Source: Calditrichota bacterium (GTDB lineage: Bacteria; Zhuqueibacterota; Zhuqueibacteria; Zhuqueibacterales; Geothermadaptataceae). From it: a DNA stretch of 64,000 bases. The position numbers and the translations under genes are program-made. Positions 1 to 8,834 of this stretch are shown one piece after another; within the stretch, counting starts at the first letter, position 1; the number at the start of each line of letters is the position of its first letter. The notes under the pieces are model-generated. The model made no database searches. It was not told the origin of the DNA and was given only the letters and a program-made list of their open reading frames with translations. The stretch lies in the NCBI GenBank assembly GCA_008501765.1, contig QQUE01000015.1, forward strand, positions 372,001 through 436,000, given 5' to 3'.

Positions 1-1781
1 CCGGTGTTTTTCAACCCGCAGGCAATGCCGGCGTATTTGGCATTTTTGAACGTGTCTTTTACGGCGAGCAAAGTCTCGTGTGCGCCGCATCCGCCAGTTA
101 TTACTTGCCCGGTTGATGTCATATCGCCGTCTTTCAGCGCATTGTCATAGCGAAATTGCCAGCGATCAAATCCACCCTGCTCACACAAATCATCAATACA
201 ACTTTCCAGCGCAAAGGCAACCTGGTTCACCCCGAATCCGCGCATGGCGCCGCAGGGCAAATTATTGGTGTAAACGGCCTTGCTGTCGATTTCCACCGCC
301 GGAATATGATAGGCGCCGGTGGCATGTCCGGCTGCCCGCTCCAATACTTTCATGCCCACGGATGCATAGGCTCCGGTATCGCCGATGATATCGGCTTTGA
401 GTGCGGTCAGTTTTCCACTGCTATCGCACGTGAGCGTGTAATGCATCTCAACCGGGTGTCGCTTCGGGTGCATGCGAATTGATTCTTCCCGGTTCAGCTC
501 TATTTTTACCGGCTTCTGCAAAATTTGTGCGGCGATGGCGGCATGTCCCTGCACCGTTAAATCTTCTTTCCCGCCAAATCCGCCGCCATTGGGCACCAGC
601 GTCACCAGCACATCTTCTTCATTCTGACCTAAAATCCGGGCAATTGATTTTCGATCTTCATAGATGCCCTGCCCCTGCGAATACACCTGTAATTGGCCGT
701 TTTCCGGCATTGCGATACAGCATTCGGGTTCCATAAATGCGTGCTCGATGCGTTGCGTATTGTAGACGCCAGCAGAGACGAAAGCTGCATTTTTAAGCCC
801 ATTTTCAACATCCCCGCGGTTGATTGTGGTTTGTGAAAGTAGATTTCCTTTTGGATGGATGCGCGGTGCCTGTTTTGTCAGGGCAAAATGGGTATCGGAT
901 ATCGGTTCGAAAATTTCATATTCCACTTCGATAGCTGCAACGGCTTCCCGTGCGATGGCGTCGTTCGTGGCCACAACGCAGGCCAAAACATCACCAATGT
1001 AGCGCGTTTCTTCGCCCACGGCGATCATCACTGGCCAATCTTGCACAATGAGTCCGGTGAGTCGATCGCCGGGAATATCGTCGGCCGTGAAGATTTGCAC
1101 AACGCCGGGCAGTGCTTTGGCTTTGTCAAAATTCATCGTGACCACTTTCGCGCGCGGATGGTCGCTAAATTTCAAAGCACCGTGCAGCATGCTCTCGAAA
1201 AACATATCAGCAACAAATGGCCGCTGGCCCAAAGCCAGTTTTTTGGCCTCATATTTTGGCTCCCGTTCGCCGATCCCGCCCGAGGAGACCAACTCGGCAA
1301 CAGGTTTATTGTCTCGCAGCGATTCAGCGGCTATCAAAATAGCATCTTCAATTTTTTTATAGCCGGTGCAGCGGCATAAATTGGGCGTCAGCGCTTTGCG
1401 AATTTCCTGCAAATCTGGCTCAGGATTTTTATCGATGATCGCCTTGGCACGCATGACGAAGCCCGGAGTACAAAATCCACATTGCACACCACCGGCAGCA
1501 ACAAACGCATCGCCGAGGGCATCTTTCGTTTTTTGCTCCAGCCCTTCGATTGTATAAACTTCACCATCAGCAACTTTTTCCATTTTGATGGCACAGGCAA
1601 GTACGGCTTTGCCATTGAGTTCAACTGTGCAGCAACCGCACGATGCTTGCGGTGCACAGCCGTCTTTCAGCGAAGTGATTTTCTCAAACTCGCGTAAATA
1701 TTTGAGCAAAGATAAATCGGATGCGCCGGTGTATTCTTTTTTCTGTCCGTTGAGTATGAAGTGCATAAATTTTTCTTTCAT
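1..1781 (-). CDS. Selenium-dependent xanthine dehydrogenase (5' part; 3' end beyond the left edge)
   Basis: Molybdenum hydroxylase that would oxidise xanthine or related purines in the cytoplasm. About 593 codons are visible. The N-terminus (about residues 6-165) is a two-cluster [2Fe-2S] module with a Cys-rich CGCC segment, QCGFCTPG and CRCTGY. It joins directly to the molybdopterin-binding large subunit, with a GGGFGGKE motif and MRGFGVNQ. There is no FAD domain between them. This fused, FAD-less layout plus the neighbours ygfK and ssnA is what is known of the selenium-dependent xanthine dehydrogenase family, whose selenium is a labile cofactor ligand and not selenocysteine. ATG at 1781 is chosen; a second ATG at 1766 is possible. 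It lies 65 bp downstream of ygfK in the same direction, so cotranscription is likely. Substrate and selenium dependence are inferred. Confidence 0.85.
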   Translation of the reverse strand, partial: MKEKFMHFILNGQKKEYTGASDLSLLKYLREFEKITSLKDGCAPQASCGCCTVELNGKAVLACAIKMEKVADGEVYTIEGLEQKTKDALGDAFVAAGGVQCGFCTPGFVMRAKAIIDKNPEPDLQEIRKALTPNLCRCTGYKKIEDAILIAAESLRDNKPVAELVSSGGIGEREPKYEAKKLALGQRPFVADMFFESMLHGALKFSDHPRAKVVTMNFDKAKALPGVVQIFTADDIPGDRLTGLIVQDWPVMIAVGEETRYIGDVLACVVATNDAIAREAVAAIEVEYEIFEPISDTHFALTKQAPRIHPKGNLLSQTTINRGDVENGLKNAAFVSAGVYNTQRIEHAFMEPECCIAMPENGQLQVYSQGQGIYEDRKSIARILGQNEEDVLVTLVPNGGGFGGKEDLTVQGHAAIAAQILQKPVKIELNREESIRMHPKRHPVEMHYTLTCDSSGKLTALKADIIGDTGAYASVGMKVLERAAGHATGAYHIPAVEIDSKAVYTNNLPCGAMRGFGVNQVAFALESCIDDLCEQGGFDRWQFRYDNALKDGDMTSTGQVITGGCGAHETLLAVKDTFKNAKYAGIACGLKNT

Positions 1782-1846
1782 TTTAACCGTAGGGAACCAC
1801 AACTAATACATTTAATAAACCGAGAATTTTAATCATGAGAACAAGA

Positions 1847-3769
1847 TCACGTAACAACAACATTAGCACCGAAGTGGTTCTGGCTCTGCCGCATTCCATC
1901 GAAAATTAATCGCATTTGATGAAAATCCTGCATGTTGACATCCTCACCATTATCCAATTTTTCGTAGTCAGCCACTGAAACCAAGTCATTTTTAGCATCA
2001 AAAACAAAAACACATTTTTCTGATTGAAAAGTGTAGTGTCCCGATTTTTCATCACGGGAGATTTTATAATCATGGCTGCCAATTCGCCCGATCATTTCAT
2101 TTTCAGCGCTGAAATAAAATCCATTTGACCCTTTAAATTCATCGTATAATTCGCGGGTAAAAAAGAAACGCGGTTTTTGCACAAAAGGACCGCCGTATTC
2201 GGGGCAATAGGTATCGCAGTCACCGCATTCGTTGCAGAAATCGGCGAGGTTGGCGATCTGGGTGTTTTTTTCAATTTTCATCGAGCCGGCAGGCACAGGA
2301 ATGAAGGTATTTTCTTCGAAACAGTAATTAAAAACTTCAATTTCCTGTGGTTCCATTTCATAACTAAAATTTGCTGCATTCGGGCAAACTGTCAGGCATT
2401 TATCGCAGGAGAGACAATCAAAAAGTTCGAGGTGACTGTCAATTTTTTTGGGTGGTTTTTTATTTTTGTTGAAATGGTAAATTGGATTTTCGATCAATCC
2501 CCGCACTATGGCATCCGTGCGCTTCATTGCCTGCGCCGCATTTCCAACAAATTGTTCGAGGACGGTAGACTCACTTTGCTCCATGGCATTTTTCAGGCGA
2601 GACAGATAATCGAACAGTCGCGAATACCCTCCGGTTTTGAGCAAATCTGTGCAGACTGTGACCGGTTTCATATCGCAGGAAACAGCATCGGCAAAATTGT
2701 GTTTGGCAATGCCGGCAGAAAATGAAATATGGAAATCATCCCCCATCGCCTGACGGAAACGGTGCATGCTGTGCATCGATAAAACATGCAGCGGGGGGCC
2801 GGAAAGGTATTGCACATCGTCGGTAAAAATCTTCTCGTTATTTTTAACCACCAGTGTGTTGGTAAATTTTGCTCCCAATCGCCGCCCATGTTTGGCGCCA
2901 AATTTCTGCAAACGCTGCATCATCGCCACGGCTTCATCGAACTGCAGATCATGTTTGAAAGCCTCGGGATCGAGCGCAATATTTTCGTAACCCAAATCAT
3001 CATTGAGCGTTTTGCGCACGAAATCGTAGCCTAAAAGTGTTGGATTCATTTTGACGATAACGTGAAATCCGTGCTCACTCATCAGATGCTGCACGATCGA
3101 TTCGATTTCATCCCGCGGGCAACCGTGAAAAGTGGAAAGCGTCAATGTGTCGGCAATATGCGGATCAATTTGCAGGTTTTTAAACTGGCGAAATTCTTCG
3201 GGCAAACCAGCAAGCAATTCCGCGATCTTTTCGCGCGCATCGCGCATATCGCGCAGCCATTTGTCAACACGCGGCGAAGTGATGCCTTTGAGATCGTAAC
3301 CGGCGGAGACATCAAAAACTGTGTTATAAAATGCATCGCCTTTCGGTTTTCCAAGCAGCTCCATCTCTTCGATAATCTTCAGTAAAATCCAGGCAACAAC
3401 ATATTCGTGATAGGATTCTTCAAGGCGCAATTCTTGCGACCACTCAACATTGTAACAGACATTGCGGGCATCGATACAGGGACGCGGAATGTCGAGCTGA
3501 TCGAGAATTTGTACAGTTTTTAGCTCCATGATTCGCCCGCCGTGCAGGAAAGAAAGCACGATGTTCTGTGCCAATTGCGTATGTGGGCCTGAAGCTGGCC
3601 CCAGCGGTGTGGCCGCTTTTTTGTGGTGAAAATCGACAGAAAAATCGATCCCATCAAACCCGGTGAAGAATTTTTTTTCCGGATAACCGTAGATGGAATT
3701 ATTCGATTTGAATTCGTTGATGATTATTTTTAAATGTGTGCCTAAGTCGAGACCTGTTAATTCTGCCAT
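1847..3769 (-). CDS. ygfK: YgfK-type selenium metabolism oxidoreductase, short form
   Basis: 640 residues. The first ~430 form a dihydroorotate-dehydrogenase/dihydropyrimidine-dehydrogenase-like barrel (start AELTGLDLG, then ATPLGPASGPHTQLAQN). The C-terminal part has two ferredoxin-like Cys clusters, CLSCDKCLTVCPN and CNECGDCDTYCPE. From memory, the E. coli protein annotated as a putative selenate reductase subunit is about 1030 residues and has a flavin/NAD(P) glutamate-synthase-like domain between these parts. No GxGxxG nucleotide fold is visible here, so this looks like a compact version. It probably passes electrons to or from the neighbouring selenium-dependent hydroxylase; this is an inference. 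ATG 3769 is preferred over an upstream TTG at 3781, with GGAA just upstream. Confidence 0.85.
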   Translation of the reverse strand: MAELTGLDLGTHLKIIINEFKSNNSIYGYPEKKFFTGFDGIDFSVDFHHKKAATPLGPASGPHTQLAQNIVLSFLHGGRIMELKTVQILDQLDIPRPCIDARNVCYNVEWSQELRLEESYHEYVVAWILLKIIEEMELLGKPKGDAFYNTVFDVSAGYDLKGITSPRVDKWLRDMRDAREKIAELLAGLPEEFRQFKNLQIDPHIADTLTLSTFHGCPRDEIESIVQHLMSEHGFHVIVKMNPTLLGYDFVRKTLNDDLGYENIALDPEAFKHDLQFDEAVAMMQRLQKFGAKHGRRLGAKFTNTLVVKNNEKIFTDDVQYLSGPPLHVLSMHSMHRFRQAMGDDFHISFSAGIAKHNFADAVSCDMKPVTVCTDLLKTGGYSRLFDYLSRLKNAMEQSESTVLEQFVGNAAQAMKRTDAIVRGLIENPIYHFNKNKKPPKKIDSHLELFDCLSCDKCLTVCPNAANFSYEMEPQEIEVFNYCFEENTFIPVPAGSMKIEKNTQIANLADFCNECGDCDTYCPEYGGPFVQKPRFFFTRELYDEFKGSNGFYFSAENEMIGRIGSHDYKISRDEKSGHYTFQSEKCVFVFDAKNDLVSVADYEKLDNGEDVNMQDFHQMRLIFDGMRQSQNHFGANVVVT

Positions 3770-3881
3770 AATCAGTTCCAATTTTTATCAGTTTAAACCT
3801 GAGTTTCAATCAACCGCTTTTGAAGCCGTTCTGTTCGTCGAATCCAATCGCATGCACTGCAAATTAGCGGTTATTTATCTC

Positions 3882-4092
3882 GGTTATCCAGTTAACTCAC
3901 CTTTGCACAAACCCACCCCGGATATGCTGCAAAACGCTACGCTTTTTCGCATATCGTCCCCTCCCGGGAGGGGATTTGAAAACCGTCTCAGGCTAAATCC
4001 CATCCTGGGAGGGGACAGAACGATGCAAACGGCAAAGCCGATGAGCAGCGAACAGGGGTGGGTTCGTATTTTGCTGAGTTAACTGGATAACC
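3882..4092. repeat. MITE-like inverted-repeat element between ssnA and ygfK
   Basis: The ends are a perfect 18-bp inverted repeat, GGTTATCCAGTTAACTCA at 3882-3899 and its complement at 4075-4092. A 10-bp direct repeat GGTTATTTAT lies just outside each end (3869-3878 and 4095-4104). The interior holds shorter imperfect inverted repeats (CCCACCCC against GGGGTGGG) and two copies of a CCTGGGAGGGG-like box. There is no coding capacity. It fills most of the 336-bp gap between the ssnA stop and the ygfK start, so readthrough RNA would fold into a long hairpin. Confidence 0.7.
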
Positions 4093-4105
4093 AGGGTTAT
4101 TTATT

Positions 4106-5446
4106 TTAAAATTTATCCCAAACCTGTTTTGCGACTTCAATTGATTTACGGGCGATTGCCAATTCATCAATGCCGACAATTTCTTTATTCTGCATTACAA
4201 TTTTACCATTAATAATCGTTGTATCGACCAGCGCATCCGCAATGCCGAAAAGGTAGTGCCCCCAAAAATTATCAGCCGTGAGTGGAGTTGGAGCGAAATA
4301 ATCTACCAATATCACATCTGCCAAGGCCCCTTCTTCCAGCTTGCCGACCTGCTGCCCGGTCACTTTTTCAAATATAGCAGGATTGTTTTGCAAAACCATT
4401 TTTTCAATTTCAGTCCAGCCAACCGTGCTTTGGCGCAAATCATGTTTATGGATGAGATTGGCTGCACGAATGTCGTTCATCAAATTTGGTGACATGCCAT
4501 CCGTACCCAAACCGAGTCGGATACCACGTTCAAGAAGTCCAAAAATATCCGTGCGGCCGACTGTATTATTCATATTGGATTGTGGATTGTGAACTACGAT
4601 CGCGCCACTTTCTGCCAGGCTATCTTTATCTTTTTCTGACAGATGGATACAATGAACCGCAATGGTTTCCGGCCGCAATATTTGAAAATAGCGCAGTCGA
4701 TTGATGACACCCATGCCGTATTTTTTTTGCGTCACTTTTTGATCCGCTTTATCTTCCAGCACATGAATATGGCAGCCTTTTTCCAGATTTTGTATCAATG
4801 CACCGGCTTTCTCAAGGGTATTATTTTCGAGGGTAAACGAGGCGTGCAACCCGATCATGCCATCAAATAAATGGGCTTCATCCTGATTTTTAAGTGCCTG
4901 GCATTTTTTTATGTACCGCTCATTTTCAGCCAAACCGGCATCCGAAATTGCCTGGCCATCACGATCAGAAACTTCGTAGCACAGCGAAGCCCGCAAACCG
5001 ACTTTAACCAATGCATCCTCGATTTTATCGAGAGAACCATCGACCGCGTTTGGGCTGGCGTGGTGGTCGATGACAGATGTTATGCCATTTTTAACAGCGG
5101 AAATGGCGGGAACCAGCGCGCTGTAATAAACCGCTTCGAGGTCGAGAACACTGTCGAGTTTCCACCACAGCATTTGGAGGATTTCGGAGAAATTTTTCGG
5201 GCTGCCCTGCATGGCAATGCCACGTGCGAACGTGCTGTAAAAATGCATGTGGGCATTGACAAAACCCGGCATCAGCAACCGGCCGCGGCCATCTATCTGA
5301 GAAAAATGACTGTATTTTTTCTTTAAATCCTGTTGCGGCCCTATGGCGATGATTTGACTTTTTTCGATAGCCAGCGCCCCGTTAGATATGATGCCGACCT
5401 TATCATTGTTAGTGAAAATTGTGACATTGAAAATCAGCAGCGACAT
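4106..5446 (-). CDS. ssnA: SsnA, selenium metabolism amidohydrolase
   Basis: 446 residues, the usual length for the SsnA branch of the metal-dependent amidohydrolase superfamily (relatives of guanine deaminase and chlorohydrolases). Metal-binding motifs are visible: NAHMHFYSTF (HxH) near residue 65, a VIDHHAS segment, HVLEDK, HCIHLSE and GLGTDGMSPN with the final Asp. The family occurs beside ygfK and selenium-dependent xanthine dehydrogenase and is part of anaerobic purine catabolism loci; its exact reaction is not settled, and an aminohydrolase step on a purine-derived substrate is the natural guess. ATG start with AGGA upstream. Same direction as ygfK, separated from it by the inverted-repeat element. 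Confidence 0.85.
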   Translation of the reverse strand: MSLLIFNVTIFTNNDKVGIISNGALAIEKSQIIAIGPQQDLKKKYSHFSQIDGRGRLLMPGFVNAHMHFYSTFARGIAMQGSPKNFSEILQMLWWKLDSVLDLEAVYYSALVPAISAVKNGITSVIDHHASPNAVDGSLDKIEDALVKVGLRASLCYEVSDRDGQAISDAGLAENERYIKKCQALKNQDEAHLFDGMIGLHASFTLENNTLEKAGALIQNLEKGCHIHVLEDKADQKVTQKKYGMGVINRLRYFQILRPETIAVHCIHLSEKDKDSLAESGAIVVHNPQSNMNNTVGRTDIFGLLERGIRLGLGTDGMSPNLMNDIRAANLIHKHDLRQSTVGWTEIEKMVLQNNPAIFEKVTGQQVGKLEEGALADVILVDYFAPTPLTADNFWGHYLFGIADALVDTTIINGKIVMQNKEIVGIDELAIARKSIEVAKQVWDKF

Positions 5447-5560
5447 GGGGCAATCCTTTTGAAAATGCTCAAACCGGTGTTTTTTTCATTTTGGGGTAGA
5501 AGGCAAATTAATGAATATTCAATTTTTTAACAAGTTATATTTATGAGGTGGAAATGTAAG

Positions 5561-5616
5561 AAGGTCGAAGGTCGAAGGTCGAAGGTCGAAGGTCGAAGGT
5601 CGAAGGTCGAAGGTCG
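5561..5616. repeat. Eight tandem copies of a 7-bp unit
   Basis: AAGGTCG is repeated eight times without error (5561-5616). It lies in the gap between the CotH-kinase gene (which ends toward it) and the ssnA start region. Seven-base units shift the reading frame, so it is unlikely to be coding. It is a simple microsatellite prone to slippage. Confidence 0.95.
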
Positions 5617-5662
5617 AAAATATGTTTTTTACAATTCTAATGATACTTTAATAACAGTGTGC

Positions 5663-7909
5663 TCAATTTAAAATAGTAATTTTGTGCCTGCTGACTTCAC
5701 CACTTTCTGCGGTCATTTTAATGAAATAGATGCCTGCGCTCAGGTGATCGAGCGCAATCTTTTGTGAATATGAATTCGAGAATTGAGCCTTATGGACGTG
5801 TCGGCCAAGGACATTGTAAAAATCGAGGCGCGCGAGGGTTTTGTTCGATTCAACATAAACGAAGTTCGACGCTGGATTGGGGAAAAGCCGGGTGGTAAAT
5901 CGACTGGAATTTATTGGTTGTTTTGAAGTTATGCCGGTACTCGGATCGGGCCGCATGGCAGCGAATTGCATATCAAGCCAATTCAAGCGTAGGCCGATCC
6001 ATGATTTAAGCCTGCCTATTTCTTCATCGTAGGATTTTGAAGGTGGCTCAACTTCCGGCGCCGCATTCTCCGCTACGATTGGCCATTTGACAAAATGCCT
6101 GCCTTTGGCAATCTGCACGTATGATTTTACCGAATCGATAGAGGAATTTAAATGGGCCCAATTTAGCAACGAAGCACGCAATTCAAAATAGCGGTTTGCC
6201 AGCTGTTCTGTAAAAGTTGAATCCTGCATCAGGCGAACATACCAAGCCGGTGAATTGATCTTCCGGTTCTTTCCGATATACTGATAAACCCAGCCGGAGC
6301 CATCGGTAGCGCTGAAAATGCCGGTGTCGATGTTTTTCCATGCCCAGTCAAAATCCCACACCGGGCCGGCATGCAGCAATCCCCCGTCGCTGTCTTTCTC
6401 TTTATAAAAATAGCGGCTCTTGCGGTACGCGTCCGGATTTCTTGAGAGTTCACTGATGATAAAATAGTCGATAAAACTGGCGACATCAATGAAGTTGCGA
6501 TAGCCATAGAGCGAATCAGCGAAAACATCGCTGTACAGAGCTGTTTCAGCCGCGCTGACAAAGGACTGAATGTAACTTTTTTGTTCCAGTGTCATATCAT
6601 CCGGTTTCGGATAATGATAAACGAATCGTACTTTTTGCTCAGGGTGGCCAAGGGGCGAATAGGGTGATATCCAGCTATCCGATCCGGAAGATTTGTAGTA
6701 ATCAACTTTAAAAATATAGCCGCCGGTCAAACTTTTGCCGCTGGTATCTTCGGGTTTCAATTTGGCTATATCAACACGATTTTTGTCCCGCTTAATTTTC
6801 TCAGCAAAAACATATATCCCCTGATATTCCCAGTTGACAAATACTTCGCATAAAACAGCACGGGGAGAATAATGTCCCATTCTGCGAAACAAATCCAGGG
6901 CCAAAATATTGCGCAGGAATGATTTATCATTATAGCTGCTAATCAAAACCCAGTCATTTTCTTTGGGCATCCCGAGCAATGGAACATTCAGGTTTTCTCC
7001 GAAATAATCCCGTGTTTCGATTCCATATGGTTTTTGAGGAAATTTGGAGGAGAATGTACCGCGGATTTCGACTGCAATATCCCCATCAAAGCTGGATATA
7101 CGGCTGGCCGGGTGATTTTGCATTTGCGGCCCGTTATCGATTATTTTCATACGGGCGTTCACTTTGGGCTCATCGGGAATTGGCTCGCCCAAATTATCAA
7201 TCACAATGATAGGTAAATTGGCAGATTTAAAATTTCCAAATATACTTTCACGGGCGTTCAATTCAGCTGTAATGAGAAAATCCGAACTTCTGCTGTACCA
7301 ATTTAATCCTTGCACTGCCAACAAGTTTTCACCAGCAACCAGCACATCGATATTTTCAGAGATATTGAACAAATATTCTTCGCCGGCTTCATTATCTGCT
7401 GTTGCTCGCGAATTCCACAAAACGGAGTCCGGGGCATTTTTTTCAGCGACACGCGTTCCGTTGAGCCAGGCGACAAATCCATCATCAAATCGCATTTCCA
7501 ATAGCAAAAACCGGATGCGGTCGAGCTCATCTACAGTCAATGTGAATGGAATTCGGATGAAACAACTGGAGTTAGGTTTGTTCCCATCGGCGTGCATTTC
7601 ATCACCGACATCCAGGCTGATCATGTGGTCATAACCGCTGCTTTTTTCATAACCAACCCCACCCGGTACTCCTTCACAAAGCCGCCAGTGGCTGTTATCA
7701 AAAGTGATCAGGGAGTGCCAATTACTACTAATGGCTTCTGTTGGAATAAAAACATGTTTCGTGGCATTTTCGGGGATTAATGAAATTTCATCATCGCTGG
7801 AAATTGCGGGGACAACAGGAGCGGTTTCCGGAGATGTAAAATTTGCTTGTGCATGAGGAAAGAGAAACGATAAGGGAACGGCGATCGCCAGCAAATATCT
7901 GAATACCAT
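5663..7909 (-). CDS. Secreted CotH-kinase-like protein with type IX sorting tail
   Basis: 748 residues. Residues 1-22 are a signal peptide. A beta-rich module follows (about 45-215, with LNGTRVAEKNAPD). The CotH protein-kinase fold lies at about 245-650, with EIRGTFSSKFPQKPYGIE, NDKSFLRNILA, YQGIYVFAEKIKRD and GPVWDFDWAWKN. The last ~75 residues are a secretion-system sorting domain (RLFPNPASNFVYVES through LSAGIYFIKMTAESG). CotH proteins phosphorylate protein substrates or coat components in spore formers; in this phylum they are secreted and their targets are unknown. It is placed at or beyond the outer membrane by the tail. ATG start; no obvious operon partner. Confidence 0.85.
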   Translation of the reverse strand: MVFRYLLAIAVPLSFLFPHAQANFTSPETAPVVPAISSDDEISLIPENATKHVFIPTEAISSNWHSLITFDNSHWRLCEGVPGGVGYEKSSGYDHMISLDVGDEMHADGNKPNSSCFIRIPFTLTVDELDRIRFLLLEMRFDDGFVAWLNGTRVAEKNAPDSVLWNSRATADNEAGEEYLFNISENIDVLVAGENLLAVQGLNWYSRSSDFLITAELNARESIFGNFKSANLPIIVIDNLGEPIPDEPKVNARMKIIDNGPQMQNHPASRISSFDGDIAVEIRGTFSSKFPQKPYGIETRDYFGENLNVPLLGMPKENDWVLISSYNDKSFLRNILALDLFRRMGHYSPRAVLCEVFVNWEYQGIYVFAEKIKRDKNRVDIAKLKPEDTSGKSLTGGYIFKVDYYKSSGSDSWISPYSPLGHPEQKVRFVYHYPKPDDMTLEQKSYIQSFVSAAETALYSDVFADSLYGYRNFIDVASFIDYFIISELSRNPDAYRKSRYFYKEKDSDGGLLHAGPVWDFDWAWKNIDTGIFSATDGSGWVYQYIGKNRKINSPAWYVRLMQDSTFTEQLANRYFELRASLLNWAHLNSSIDSVKSYVQIAKGRHFVKWPIVAENAAPEVEPPSKSYDEEIGRLKSWIGLRLNWLDMQFAAMRPDPSTGITSKQPINSSRFTTRLFPNPASNFVYVESNKTLARLDFYNVLGRHVHKAQFSNSYSQKIALDHLSAGIYFIKMTAESGEVSRHKITILN

Positions 7910-7955
7910 GAAAATATCAACAATAAGATTAAGACGATCCTTCGAATTGAAAGAA

Positions 7956-8070
7956 TGACCATTTCAATGTGTTGGGAAGGGAAAATCTCCCCTCTTGCAA
8001 CACAAAAACATCCTATTGCCACCATGCAAATAACCACATAAAAAATTCATGAATCCCATTCAAATGGTCA
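7956..8070. repeat. Nested inverted repeat in the gap upstream of the CotH gene
   Basis: Outer arms TGACCATTTCAATG (7956-7969) and CATTCAAATGGTCA (8057-8070) match in 13 of 14 positions. An inner pair TGTGTTG (7968-7974) and CAACACA (7998-8004) is perfect and encloses a purine-rich/pyrimidine-rich near-palindrome. The rest of the 358-bp gap 7910-8267 is AT-rich and shows no gene. It could be a small mobile element or a 5' leader structure of the CotH gene. Confidence 0.5.
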
Positions 8071-8267
8071 AAGTGAAATCTGCAATGGTCAGGTTGGTCT
8101 GTGACTTCCTGCGGGCCTGGCGGCCAACAAAATAACATCCTTGTTTATTTTAATAATAGATAAACCCGTTTTAATTTATTGCGTGAAATTTTCGATGAAA
8201 TCAACGAAATATTCGACAGTAAAACATCATTTAATAGAAATCCGGAATCGAGCACATTTGCACAAAA

Positions 8268-8831
8268 TTACATTGAATCAAGTGTTTGTTGATAAGTCGC
8301 TGATAACTCCGATCCCACTTTGACCATTTCCTGGAAGAGATTATTTAACATTCCGATGGTTGGTTTATCTTTCACAGCAAAGGCATTTAAATAAATATCG
8401 ATCCACTTTAAATACGTAGACTGGAAAGAATAGACCATGGAAATCTGATCCGCCTTTTTAAATTCGAAACTGGCGAACGCCTGTGTTGCGATGGCTGTTT
8501 GCAGGGATGAATCACGCAAGAGCGGTGGATTTATTCCTTGAAAGCCGGGGATTTTAACCTCGTAAAAAGAGGCATTTTTGCCATGTTTTTTCATAACCTG
8601 CTCCAGCGTGTCAACGACAGATTGATAATATGGCAGGCGATTTTCGATGAAATTCTTGTTTCCTGTCATCTCTGTTTTGATACTCAACATAGCGGCATCC
8701 ACGCGTTGTTGTTCATTATAAGACTCCCTAATTTCGTTGCCCCCCAGGGCCAACAGCACACCGAAAACAATTGAAAAAACCTCAATAAAAAACACACCGA
8801 ATGAGAAATTTCCCAACTTAAAAAACTGCAT
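8268..8831 (-). CDS. Membrane-anchored protein of unknown function
   Basis: 187 residues. One hydrophobic helix near residues 11-30 (FGVFFIEVFSIVFGVLLAL) is followed by a charged, helical soluble part. The layout resembles the DUF6090-type proteins of Bacteroidetes (short N-tail, one helix ending near ALxxNEIRE, then a helical domain of about 150 residues), but I do not see a diagnostic motif, so I assign no function. ATG start with AAGGT about 8 bases upstream. It starts 3 bases after the end of the homocysteine methyltransferase gene, so the two are probably cotranscribed. Confidence 0.6.
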   Translation of the reverse strand: MQFFKLGNFSFGVFFIEVFSIVFGVLLALGGNEIRESYNEQQRVDAAMLSIKTEMTGNKNFIENRLPYYQSVVDTLEQVMKKHGKNASFYEVKIPGFQGINPPLLRDSSLQTAIATQAFASFEFKKADQISMVYSFQSTYLKWIDIYLNAFAVKDKPTIGMLNNLFQEMVKVGSELSATYQQTLDSM

Positions 8832-8834
8832 AAG

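Noticed and set aside
855-1379. Open frame of 174 codons on the plus strand and other plus-strand frames in 1-1800
   Set aside because: The minus strand here is a continuous molybdenum hydroxylase with clear motifs; the plus-strand frames are shadows.
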